Shown here: positions 46,004-58,403 of the stretch, piece by piece
How positions within the stretch are numbered: position 1 is the stretch's first letter
Layout: each line of letters opens with the position of its first letter
Assembly: GCA_002189035.1 (NCBI GenBank)
Contig: CM007991.1
Coordinates: 992,001 to 1,056,000 of the forward strand
Source: Utricularia gibba
Taxonomy: Eukaryota > Streptophyta > Magnoliopsida > Lamiales > Lentibulariaceae
DNA length: 64,000 nucleotides
Reading direction: 5' to 3'
Made by a program: the position numbers and the translations under genes
The notes under the pieces: model-generated
Told to the model about the DNA's origin: nothing
The model's database searches: none
The model's input: only the letters and a program-made list of their open reading frames with translations

Positions 46004-46735
46004 CTTAACTCCCGATGAGTGGCTCCTGCTTTCCTAAGACACCCCAAATCCTCCTAAACGGCAAAGATTACCGTTGTGCAGAAGAACAACATCAGATCAC
46101 CGACGGCGGTTCGTCTACTTCCCCGGCAGGTTCAAATCCCCTTGACACGCGTTAACTTGTGATTGATCGGGGAAACTAAACGACACGGGTCGTGTTCGAG
46201 TTCAAAATACCAACTTCACAAAAAAAAAAAAAAAAACGGTAGAAAACCCAACAATAAAATAACTATAGGAAATATTGAAATCAAATCACAATAAAAAATA
46301 AAACACTTTTTATTTTCTAATTATAAGTTCCATAAATGGGAAAAAAATAAACTCCATCCCTAACAAATAATTGAAATTAATATGGACCGATTTAAGCCCT
46401 AAACCCCAAAATTTAAAATATTAAAACTCTAAATCCTGAATCCATAAATCCTAAATCCCAATCATAACTCCCGATTCCCAATCGATTTAACTGTAGTTTT
46501 TAATATGGACTGATTTAAATTTGGTTGGATCATGCTGCAGGGTTTGAACAATCACCATCAACAGTTTGGTTTGAGATATACTCTGAAGACCTAATCCCCA
46601 ATCCAGCCACAAATACGCATTCAAAACTAAGTTAAAGTGAAGTTGTGATAATGTCTTCAACCTCAAGGGGCGGCAAAACATCAGTCTAATTTGAAAGGGA
46701 GGTATCAGATACTGAACAGCGAATGGGAGGAGAAA
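46004..46735. other. Spacer between NYN-LOTUS and RPL24 genes
   Basis: The NYN gene promoter and leader occupy the first 150-200 bases. AT-rich DNA follows, with a repeated ccctaaa/ctaaatcc pattern at about 46395-46465 that resembles degenerate telomere-like motifs. No gene is seen. Confidence 0.45.
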
Positions 46736-47854
<1,119 letters not shown>

Positions 47855-47882
47855 GGCTTCAAAACTCCACCACTCTGAACAC

Positions 47883-47976
47883 AAACCCTAGATCGAATAT
47901 ATATTACCACCAATCGTCAATAACTGGGCCTTGAGCTGTAATCTACCCAATGGGCTTATTCACCTGCTGATGGGCT
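47883..47976 (-). promoter_or_regulatory. RPL24 promoter: telo-box plus three site II elements
   Basis: Immediately upstream of the RPL24 start lie a telo-box (AAACCCTA at 47883-47890) and site II motifs TGGGCC (47925-47930), TGGGCT (47951-47956) and TGGGCT (47971-47976). This combination is known to drive growth-linked expression of plant translation and replication genes, with TCP factors acting on site II. Confidence 0.75.
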
Positions 47977-48282
47977 GAACTTGATATCAAATTACCTAAA
48001 AAAACAGACTCTATTTGAATATATTTCTTGAAAATTATTTTTCAAAAATTAAATTAAAATAAAATATTTTTAAATTTAATTTCTTTAAAAAAAATATTAT
48101 AAAAACACTAATTTAATTCCGCATATGTTTGAAATGAAATTCATAGTTACCATATGTTATAAGGGATTAATATCTTATATTGTTTTTGCAACACATTTGA
48201 CTACTTGATGATTGTGTGATGAAAAATTCATAAAATATGCTATCCTTCTTATGATGCATTATTTTGAAATATATGCTTCATA

Positions 48283-48482
48283 TTTTATTAGAAAATGATG
48301 CATTATCCTATAACATAAGGTTTTTAAATATATATCCTTAAAACATTATTTGTTAGCATTCTATTCGCAAATGCGAATCGATTTTTATTAGAAAACGATG
48401 TGCTATCTTATAAGATAACTTCTTTGATACTTGTCCTTCAACATTATTTGTTGGCATCATATTTGCAGTGATTCTCATTTGC
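48283..48482. repeat. Two tandem 100-bp diverged repeat units
   Basis: Units 48283-48382 and 48383-48482 both begin TTTTATTAGAAAA-GATG. They share CTAT-or-ATTATC-TATAA near the start and CAACATTATTTGTT-or-AAACATTATTTGTT near the end. Divergence is roughly a quarter of positions by eye. The spacer around them (47977-48640) is otherwise featureless AT-rich DNA. Confidence 0.7.
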
Positions 48483-49205
48483 ATGGTGAGGGTCTCCATT
48501 TTAAAGGTTAAAAAAGTAATTTGATGCATGTGTAGCAATTGATAAGGACATCTGGGCAGCCCGATTTAATCGGGTCATCCGCCGACCCGATTGCGGAAGT
48601 ATTTGGTTGGGATCAGTTTAGGAAACGATAACGACAAGTTTTTTCACGGTCTCTATCGGTCTCCCGCTCCTCGTTTTGTCGTTGCATTGGAATTCGATTT
48701 CTGAGGCAGCGGATCTTGAGTTTGAATTATCTCAAACAATTCATCCAGGTGAAGCAGCGGCGGCGGTTGAATTCCCCTTGCCGCCGCTTTCCCCGGCGAG
48801 ATCGTTGACCCTTCATACCTGGATTTCCGGCCGACAAAATGAGGTCTATTTGTTGCCGAGGCATGGGTGGATAGTATTCGCCTCTGAGATTCGCGCATCG
48901 GTAATGCTTTTTTGAATGTGAGATGATGCATGAGGAATTTTTGTGTTACGTGGAATGTGAATTCTGTTGCGTGTATTTCCAACTTATCTCTGTTTTCGGT
49001 GACATGATGTTGTAGGGAGATCGAGGAATGGAGAAGGGAATCGTTGAGTTTATGCTGGGATGATATATTTGATGAATTGAAACGGGACTGTGAGATATGC
49101 AATCAACTTCTAGGTGCTTCATGTATTCTACATTTTTGTGCTTAGTGGATTGAGTATCGCCCCCATTCAAGTTGGGCTTGTGACTGTCTTTACGGCTCTG
49201 CTATT

Positions 49206-50666
49206 ATGGACTCCATTTCGGACAGGTCTGTGAAATGTGAACACGATGATTTTGAGGGAGATGGTCCATTAGTCATCGAGGAGTGCACCGTACCTCGTGT
49301 GGTGGTAGAAGATGAATGCGCTGCTCTACATGAAATGGTCACTAAACAGCAGCTGACTATTCAGAACCTCATGTCTGAGTTGGAGGAAGAGAGAAATGCT
49401 GCTGCTTCGGCAGCCAATGAAGCAATGTCGATGATTCTGAGGCTTCAGAGAGATAAGGCGGAGGTGCAGATGGAAGCAAGGCAGTTTAAACAGTTGGCAG
49501 AGGAGAAAATGTCACATAATCAGCACGAGACATCAGTTTTAGAAGAGATGCTGTATAAGAGGGACCAGAAGATACTGTCTCTCTCATGCGAGGTACAGTC
49601 GTATCGTCAAAGAATGTTCACTTATGGTGCTTGTGACGCTGGTGGGGGTGCTGGTATGAACCGGAGTGCTAGTTTGAATGATTTTTCTCAAGGGCTAATT
49701 GATTATCCTGCGTATGAGATTTATCCTTCACTCAGGTGTTTCTCAGATGGATCTCCTTCAAATTTGAATGGTGATCATTTACACAGTGACATGGAGAAAT
49801 TTGCATTTTCTGAAAATGCACATTCTCTGGAACAATTGAAAGACTTGGAGTCTCGAATACATGAACTGGAGAATAATCCAACTCCTGCTTACCCTGCTGA
49901 AGAACTACCGAATCCAAAAAGTACACTTGGAAATGTAGTAGTTGGCCATTCTCCTGGAAAGCTTAAGCCTCTGAGGAAGCTTTCCCTGGACAGCATGAGT
50001 TCACCTTATGCCGTGAATAAAGAAGTTTGTTCTGATTTCTTCCTGAATTCAAGTGTCAAGAAGATGGAATTTTCGGATATAGAGGAGAGCTTTGATTTAG
50101 ACAAGATGGATGATACATCAGAACTCGAAGATGACATGGCTGATAGAATCTACACCGTGGATTCTGTTTTCCACGGACCTTCTGTTGCCTCTCCTAGAGC
50201 ATCGTTCATTTTTCCTGATCCTAGAGACCTGGAAATTCAGAAACTGTATGCAAGGGTTCATGCTCTCGAAGCTGATAGAGAATCCATGAGGCAAGAAATC
50301 ATCTCTGTTAGCTCCAATAAAGCTCAAATGGTATTGTTGAAAGAGATAGCTCAGAATTTATGCAAAGAAATGTCCCCATCAAAAAGAATAGCTGAGAGGA
50401 GGCAGCCTCGAAGCATGACTTTTTCCTTGAAATCAATTTTCAAGGTAACGATATTTTTAAAAATACAGTCCTACTATTAAAGAGAAACCATCCTTCATTG
50501 ATATTGATCTTCCTTTACGCTTGAGCTGACTTCTGTTATCTCATTACTTGCTGGCTGCCACAACGTACGTTCCCTGAAAATTTTTTTCCCCAATTTACAG
50601 TGGTTGGTCTCTAGCATTTGTTTCTGGAGGAAAAAGACACACAGATGCAGGTGCGATACCAGATGA
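49206..50666 (+). CDS. GTD-binding (DUF593) protein, myosin-binding protein 7-like
   Basis: GTD-binding proteins are vesicle-membrane receptors for class XI myosins in plants. Two exons (49206-50444 and 50601-50666) give 434 residues. The GTD-binding coiled-coil domain lies near residues 38-135 (EDECAALHEMVTKQQLTIQN, LMSELEEERNAAASAANEAM, EKMSHNQHETSVLEEMLYKR). It is followed by the characteristic LSLSCEVQSYRQRMFTYG. A Ser/Asp-rich middle follows, then a second coiled coil (EIQKLYARVHALEADRESMR). The last exon supplies WLVSSICFWRKKTHR, close to the C-terminal hydrophobic end of this subgroup, though the final residues differ from what I expect. The upstream 0.5 kb (48.66-49.2 kb) is probably the leader, possibly with an intron. 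The protein has no N-terminal membrane anchor, which fits the MYOB7-type branch. Confidence 0.85.
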
Positions 50667-51366
50667 CCATAACACAGACACAAGTAGCTAATTTTGTTAT
50701 CTTCTCTTGTTTGTTTGAGGATGACAAATGTGCTTCGTTGTATTAGGTACATGTTTGAGGAATCGGCATACAATCTGTTGGGGTTGCTGATTCTCCTCGA
50801 GAAGAGTCATGGTCGAAGTTCTCATGAGTGGAAGTTCATCTTGAAAACACACCTGTTGAACAGGCCTCTACGAATAACTGTTTGATGTCACCAGCAGTTT
50901 TTAGACCACATCCCTCGGTGGATTTAGCCATGGGACCTGATCGAGTGGAGATCCATATAGAACTGTGAATCACTGTGTGATCTCGATGGCATCAGCGTAG
51001 CATTAGCACTTTATCTTTTGCAATTCCACTTCTAGCCTCTTTTTCAATTGTAACAAACGAGCATGCAGTGTTAGTTGTATGAATCATTTTTCGCATGCTC
51101 GTGAACTTGGTCCAATTGTTCTTTGTATAAATCATGATACCTTCATCTCTCCGCTTTTTCTGTTTGCTAATAAGATGATATGAATGGATTACAGTTACCG
51201 CCTACTGTGCTCCACCCAATGCAAAAAGTTGTTCGGGGGATGAGCAATACAGACATGAGCTGCACAATTCATAACTGAGATTCAAAGCAAATCCAGCACA
51301 ATGGTGATCTTTATGCAGAGATTTGCAAGGGAACTCGGCTCCCTTCTCTCCATCTAATGGAGCTAA
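50667..51366. other. Convergent 3' flanks
   Basis: Presumed 3' untranslated sequence of the GTD-binding gene and of the DONSON-like gene. No reading frame looks coding. Confidence 0.45.
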
Positions 51367-54300
51367 TCAATCAATAGGTGAAAGCGTAGCAGTGTAGGAA
51401 CCATCACTGTAGTTTAACCCCTTCAAATAAGCACGTCGCTTTTGAAGGGATAGGCTTGTGTTCGGAATTCCGAAGTGCAGGGTGTCTTCACCTTCATTTT
51501 TGCAAGCACTTGAGTCTGTGTTGTCAATGGCGATGTTCAAGCCGATTGACATGGGTTCCGTCACAAAGCTGCAAAAGGGATATTTTTAAGGGCAGCCACT
51601 TAAAAAAGCTTTGAATTTACTTTCGTGCTCAAACACAATAATCTAAACGGCAGAAGACATGAGACCGGCATTTAACAGTAAAATGGGAATACCTGGCCTG
51701 AAAGTCAGCTCCATTGGCGCGCATCGTATCACAAATTCCACAAATCACCCAGGGTGGAAGAAGGGCATCCTTGACTTCAACACTATAGCAGATGCCAGCA
51801 GCAGATGTAGTCCCAGTTTCAAAAACTGAAGTATGGTCCTTTTGCTGGGATGGCATGCAACCAACCTTTCTCACCTGCTTGCATTTAACCTGCACAGGTG
51901 CAAGTGGTTGAAAGTAGTAGAATTTGGAAGCATGAATGGCGATATGGTCAAATCTTTCCGATTAAATAAAGCTCCTTTGCAAATGCACGTGTCGCCATGT
52001 TTTCTTCATAAACAATAAATATCTATAATTTAGAATGCCCGAGTATGAAGGCTAATATTTCAAGAAACATCATGATTTTTGTCCATAGCTTTCATATATG
52101 CAACACCAGAATTAAATGTTGATGAACTGACCTCGGGAGCAGAAAGTGCAGCATTCTCAAAAGGGACCGGTGAGTGTAGAACGGGTACATCACCACCAAT
52201 CAACGCGGTCAAAAAGAATCTGAAAGCAAAGCAAATGAAAACTTAGATTCGAATGGATTACACATTCGCAGAGAAGCAAAGTTCTGGAACCAACCTATAA
52301 TTTAATATGAAGTCATACAACGCATGTACATTTTTTTGTCCAGTAAACATCAACAAGGATTGCGGGGTGCTATCAACACCAGGGATGGACTCTGAAACTC
52401 GAGCCTGGCCAAGATTATGTCTTTCAATCTCAGAAAGTTCAACAAGGTCTTCTGCAGTTCCTTCTTCCATTTTAGAGCAGCAAAGGGGCATTGAGAAAAG
52501 AACATCCTGAATCAAAATCAAACAGAAAATGTGGCTAGCTAAATTACCTGAGTTTTAACGTGTACACTTTGGGTAGAAAGCAAAACTTACATGCTGTTTC
52601 AAAAGTGATCTTAAATTTCTTGTAGATTGAGATATATAGGCACAGCACGAAGACTTCTTTTGGGTTGGGTAATCAGATAAAGTAAACATTACTACAAACT
52701 GCGAGCTGCTTACTGCATACAAAAGGTGTGAAAAACTTAAAATTAATAGTCCAAATAACGAGCTACAATAAATTGCAAGATGAAACATGGAAGCAGATGA
52801 CGAGGTAGTTGGAATAATATTTCCTAGAATCAAAATAATTCAAATCTGCAGAGCATGAGAAGCGTTCAATTTCATATTCGTGGCAATAGGCAATACCATA
52901 GAAGACGCTACAAATTCTCTTCCGCCAAATGTAGTAAAGACTTCGAAATGAATCTTCCCATGCATGGTACCGTTTATCAAGAAAGTCTATTTTTCAATGA
53001 TAGAAGATGTAAGAATTTCTGAGAAGCACGCTTTGTAGCAACATAAGAATGGAACAGTGATAAGGAGGATAATCATTAAAAATAAACCTCCTGGTGCAGA
53101 TGCCAATGCAGTTATAGCTTCATGAGGAAGACGAACTTGAGGGTGCACCCATGAATGTAAAGACCCAGGGAATAATTTATTTTTGGGGTTAGGTTGACAA
53201 TCTCCATATGGAAACAGGCTTATGCAGTTAACTGTAGCAGAATTTATTGACCGGTGAAACCTGTCAACAAAAGGGGAGAATATTCAAATATGTGAAATGA
53301 AATATTAAGATTGCCCGAACAGTTGGCGCTAAGAAAAGGAAGAAAGGTTTTACTAAGAATGAACCATAGTTACCAGCTCACAGAAGATGAGGACAGCAAA
53401 TGCACTTTAGTTTTAAGGGCGAAGTCAAGAGGAATTCCTTTGGTAGACACAGACAATTCTGTGGAAAAAGGTCGTAAATTACTTCTTGATTTCTCAGACG
53501 TCTCTTTAAATGTTGCTGGAGCAAAGTGAGGTTCACGTGAAACCAAGCCCTTCAAAGCTGTACCCTATAGGCATTGAAGTATGATCAGAACTCACTCTTC
53601 TATTGGCAAGTTCAATCAAAGAGAGTTACCATATCCACAAACAATGAGCAATCTGATTTTTCATCACGGAGTGATAACTCCCGCACAGTTTTGAATGTAC
53701 CATTATTGAAATTCTGTGTGGAGCTTTTAATCGTAACTGAAGCATTTCCAATCTCAGAATTGGCGGTCTCCTCTCGACTTCAAGAACGTACACACAAAAT
53801 TTTGAGTCAGTCCAAAACATAAAATACACAGAACTTAAAAAGTGCAAGGGAGATGGGGTATACCACAAATTTGGTTCTTGATTTTCGGACATAATACCCA
53901 ATGGGGCACTGGGATGCAACTCGTAGCACCCAAAATCTTTAGAAACTGTTTCCTGCAAAAGTTGACAAAAATAAGGGCCAGAGTATCAACTAAACCGATC
54001 TAAAAGCTTTCTAACCTTTGAGGAATCTGTCTTTCTGGAAAGCAGTCTACTGATTTTAGTGATTGGATAATGTTCATCCATCCTTGTAAATCGTGGTCCT
54101 TTTGATAAATCACATGTCTTGCTCCTATAAGGGACTTAATAATGAGCGAATAGGAATACAATACCGACGATTATGGCATACTGATACCTCATGTCGCTAG
54201 CGAAAGTTGGTGATTCGTCCATGGTTTCCATTGAAAGCCTTTTCCTCAACAATTCTCCCTGTAACATTAAAAAATAAACAACACATTCCATAAATAAAGA

Positions 54301-54641
54301 CAATCATTCTATAATAAAGACGTAAAAAGGCAGCATTCCAAACAGCAGCACATTTATTTGTTTGGGATTAGGTATCAAACTGACAGTTATTCCTCGACTT
54401 CGAACTAGCTCACTTTCCACAGCGTAATACCAACACAACACTGTTATAGAATTTTCATTAAGTGAATAAAGAAAAAAAAAACATTCATATACGGGGACAG
54501 TAAAGGTACCCTCAATTCAGATGGAGTTTTCCGCTTCAAGTTCTTCCCGGTAACCATCGAACTCCTGTTTCCAGAAGCCACTGAGCCAAAATTCAGAGCA
54601 TTACCCACAGGCAATTCACCGGCAGTGGCAACCTTTGTCAT
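51367..54641 (-). CDS. DONSON (downstream neighbor of Son) homologue
   Basis: DONSON is a nuclear replication factor; in animals it helps assemble the CMG helicase and stabilises forks. The gene has about ten exons. The N-terminus (MTKVATAGELPVGNALNFGS) and LKRKTPSELRGELLRKR match the plant family; an ATG at 54659 is alternative. Diagnostic blocks in order are IPLDFALKTKVHLLSSSSVS, LHSWVHPQVRLPHEAITAL, the SQFVVMFTLSDY strand, LLMFTGQKNVHALYDFILNY, LHSPVPFENAALSAPEVKCK, YSVEVKDALLPPWVICGICD and the FVTEPMSIGLNIAID end. These follow the order in animal DONSON (LKTRLLFTSSSSFSW, FTVLFRA, INTFTLLNFLI, LLSPVAF, FSLEITGPIMP). The first splice borders inspected are GT-AG and in frame. Confidence 0.85.
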
Positions 54642-54951
54642 TTTAAGGCCTGCGAACATCCCAACAATCTAAAGCAGCAGCGTAAAGAAATCAAACAAAA
54701 ACAACAACAACAGCATCTGTAATAACCTGAAAATCGATGAAACTTCCCAAAATAATCTATAGTTTAGCAGCCATGTTTTTGGCTGCCTCGAATTCAACGG
54801 CCCGGTACCGATGCGCGGAAGATGAAAGTACCTTCGCGGACTGCGGAATGAATGTTTCAAAAATATTTGGGTTTTCCCTCGCTCGGGTCTTCGGCATATT
54901 CGCCGTCTAGCGCCGTTAGTCGATTCACGGACGTTACTAATGCATTTGGGT

Positions 54952-54983
54952 TGGGCTTCGTCAACCATTTATGGGCCAGCCCA
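54952..54983. promoter_or_regulatory. Site II cluster upstream of DONSON homologue
   Basis: TGGGCT (54952-54957), TGGGCC (54972-54977) and AGCCCA (54978-54983, TGGGCT on the other strand) lie about 300 bases upstream of the DONSON start. Site II elements are known in promoters of plant proliferation genes such as PCNA. The cluster may serve the divergent transcript starting near 55 kb as well. Confidence 0.6.
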
Positions 54984-55548
54984 TAACATTTCACTTTTAA
55001 GTCCACTAACTTAATGAAATGTGCAATTTGAAGCCAAGGAAAATTGCAAAAAGGCCCCTCCTCTTACCCATTTTTTCCAATTTCTCCCCGTTCGTCGGCA
55101 TATGTTGCACCAAGTCTAACCAACTCGGCGTCACCGCCGCTGCATGATGCCGGAAACTCCGACGCTGATTTTGTCGCCATTTCCGCCTGCAAGACTTCAT
55201 CGTTTCGAATTTTTTATAATTTGGGGCTATCGTTGCGCTGTGGGTGTTGCAACAAGTCCCAATGGTTTTCTCTTTTGTTAAGGGTAAGGGATTTTATCGT
55301 GTTTTCTTGGTTCGTAACTAGAGCGCATGTTTTTCTTCCTTTTTGCTTTATGACAACGACATAGTTCCAAAAGGCTTTTTTGTGTGCCTAGTGAGATTGA
55401 AATCACTGGATGTTTGTGCACTTATTTTGTGTGGTTTGAGTTGCAAAAGTACAAAACAAATGTCCTAGTGTTGTATGCGCTATGCAAACAAACATTCTGC
55501 ATGATGGTTTCATTAATTTCTCCGTTTTTAATTATTCATTTTGTATAG

Positions 55549-55619
55549 GAATGAAACCTGAAGATTCATTACCTTCTGCATCCGGTGTCATGGGAACTGC
55601 TTCTGCCGCTGTGTGGCAG
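55549..55619 (+). other. Orphan exon-like segment, possible MRS2 leader exon
   Basis: Flanked by a good acceptor (TTTGTATAG) and a good donor (GCAG before GTAACA). It holds an open frame of 23 codons from ATG 55551 (MKPEDSLPSASGVMG and so on) ending in phase 0. I could not find an in-frame continuation into the magnesium transporter. It may be a leader exon with an upstream reading frame, or part of an unrecognised gene. The rest of 54660-56323 holds no recognisable gene. Confidence 0.35.
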
Positions 55620-56323
55620 GTAACATTCCACCTTGTAAATTAGCTCTGTGAATGCAGATAATTTGACATTTTGACTGTAGGAACATCCTTCAATGGTAAA
55701 AAAAGAAAGAATGATGTCACTTTATCAAGTCAACTTTGCATGCATTTTAGTATGATGTCACACAGCATTCCTACTCTCCAAATATTTTACCAGGTCCTTT
55801 CACTTTACTTACCACAACATCTTTTTTCGCATCCCTTTGCTTTAACTACCGTTAAACTGAGCGTTCGAGGATGGTCTATGAATACAACTGACAATCCGAT
55901 ACCTAGGTCTATACTACGCAATTCAGATTAGGTCTCTCCATACAACTGACATTCCAATGAATTGAAGAATTCTATCAATAGAACACTATTCAAGATGATA
56001 TTTTTCATTTTGAATTAGCTTAGTCCATAGAGCTTCAAGTCGGATCCACCTGACCTGATCTTTAGAAGATCTTGACACAAGTGGTGATAGGATTGTCACT
56101 CTATGTACTGTTCATATTCTATGTCATTGCAGGATAAATCTGGGTTGTTTTGGGTAGAGGTCAAGTCATTATAGATCGTTGCTTGATGATGATAGCAAGC
56201 ACACCCGAGCACTGGAGTTTGCTAACAACTCCCAACCAGTGGGACATCCACTTCTCAGTTGTTTATTAGCCCATGCATTGCATTATTCATGAGCTTTTTC
56301 TTCTTTCATTTCATGAACTAAGA

Positions 56324-58403
56324 ATGAGTGTTACAGAAGATGAGAGTGGGCTGAGGAAAAGAGGGGCTGGTTTAGGCAACTGGATTCGGATCGACTCCTC
56401 TGGCCAAGAAGTTGTTATGGATGTTGATAAACACATGTTCATGAGCCAGCTGCGGATACACGCCCGGGATCTCCGCATAATCGACCCCCAGTTGTCTTAT
56501 CCCTCAGCCATCCTTGGGCGCAAGAGAGCAATCGTAGTCAACTTGGAGGTAAATCCTTTGAGCTCGTTGTTGCTAATTTGATTGGATTTTGGATCAAATC
56601 TGTGTTGAGGTATGCTCATGTCGTAACATAGAACTGTTAGAAAAAACAAAAGATTTTTATCCCACAAAAATCAAGACAATATAAATCATAATTTTGAATT
56701 TCGTTTCTTGGTGTTTTGAGTAAATTTGTTTTAAAAATTCCAATTTTACAGCCTTTTTTTGTTGTCTCCTCCACAGCATATCAAGGCGATAGTTACATCA
56801 AGAGAGGTTTGCTTGGGGATCTGAATCTCCACAGTACAAGTGACGCATGCCTTGCTTCTGCTAACCAGTTCAGCATTCATTATTTGTGTTCAGGTTTTTC
56901 TCCGCGACCCATCGGACGACGACCTTTTACATGTAGTGAATGGCCTAAGGAGCTGCGTGAACCAAGCTGAAGAGAAGAGTAAGTGTCCTTCACCAACTTG
57001 TAGATGAGATTTGAACCCCATCTTTAGGCTATGCATCTCTGCAGATTCCTCCCCATTCGAGTTTCGGGTGCTCGAGGTTGCACTTGAAGCCATCTACGCT
57101 TATCTTTCCACTAGTGCAGCGGAGTTGGAGGGAACCATTTACCCGGCTCTAGACATCCTCACTTCAAAGGCAAGTTTTCTCTCCACCATTTAAGCATAAT
57201 TTGTGAATGAGCCGTAAGTGAAACACTATGAGAGTAACTAATGAGTGTTTTCATCTTCATTTTCCATTTTTCAATTATCTAGCCTATTCAGCTGAATGCC
57301 ATGTGTTTCTTATGAAGCCGCATTCAATCTTACGTTGAAGGTCTCAATCCGGAACTTGGAACGCGTACGGAAGTTAAAGAGTCAAATGACGAGGTTAACT
57401 GCCCGTGTGCAAAATGTACCCAGTCATCTTTACTCTTTGCAGCTCATATCCTTTCTTACCAGTTAGTTATCTCATCCCGCGGTGAAAATCTGGTGTGTCC
57501 AGGTTAGGGACGAGCTGGAGCATCTGTTGGATCATGAAAACGATATGGCAGATCTTTTCCTCTCTAGAAAGCCATCTACCACATCCTTGCAGTCTGGTTC
57601 TGGCTCTGGTCTCAGTAGCCGGTTCGTTGAATCAGGTCGTGTGTATGAGAAGAATGTGGAGCTTGAGCAACTACTTGAGGTACTCAGCTTAGGAAACAAT
57701 TGAAAAAATAATTACAGGGGCACCGGAGGATCATTGATCTGTTTTGGCTGCAGGCCTACTTCATGCAGCTGGATGCCACACTGAACAGATTATCCATGGC
57801 ATGGAACTCGACTCATTTCTTTTTCCTAATGGTGGGTTCAAGATCATGACTTGATTCCATCTTCATATTCGCAGCTTCGTGAACATAGTGACAGCACAGA
57901 AGGCTTCATCAACATCCAGGTAAACATGAATCACCATGGATACTTCTGCTTTCACTCACAGGAGCACCATCCGGGCTCAAGATGCGAACCTAACTCATTG
58001 CTTCACGTTGCAGCTCGAAAATCATCGGAACCAGCTCATTCAGGTCTCCCTTTTTCATTATTCTCATACTACCTTAACCATTGCTTCATTTACATTTTCG
58101 GGCTCATCTCAGATCGAGCTCCTGCTCAACAATGCGACGCTGTGCCTTACCCTTTTCGCGACGATTCCGTCGCTCTTTGGCGCAAACATACCGTATTCAT
58201 GGAACACGGGCCACGGATACATGTTCAACTGGGCGAGTTCTTGACATTGAACTGTGGTTTACATCAGTTGTATGGCAAAGGAGAAGCTAACCTGTGCTAT
58301 GTGCCTTCTGCTGCAGGTACTTTTTGTCACCGGGGCCGCCTGCGTTTTCCTGTTCTTGGCCATAAATCGCTATGCTCGTAGCAAAGGCGTCTTCCCGTCA
58401 TGA
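56324..58403 (+). CDS. MRS2/MGT-type magnesium transporter with altered GMN motif
   Basis: CorA-superfamily Mg2+ channel, most like the MRS2-2/MRS2-7 branch ([39 protein letters not shown]). Eleven exons join in frame to 347 residues: 56324-56548, 56777-56806, 56894-56978, 57045-57169, 57341-57415, 57503-57679, 57754-57798, 57875-57919, 58014-58043, 58113-58232 and 58317-58403. The long helix regions ([54 protein letters not shown]) are present. The universal pore signature GMN reads GAN ([11 protein letters not shown]), and the preceding AG is PS. Three donors are GC rather than GT: AAG/GCAAGT (57170), ATG/GCATGG (57799) and TGG/GCGAGT (58233). A GT donor after FFFLM could replace the second, adding 16 in-frame residues. 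The target membrane is not evident. Transport competence is doubtful. Confidence 0.87.
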
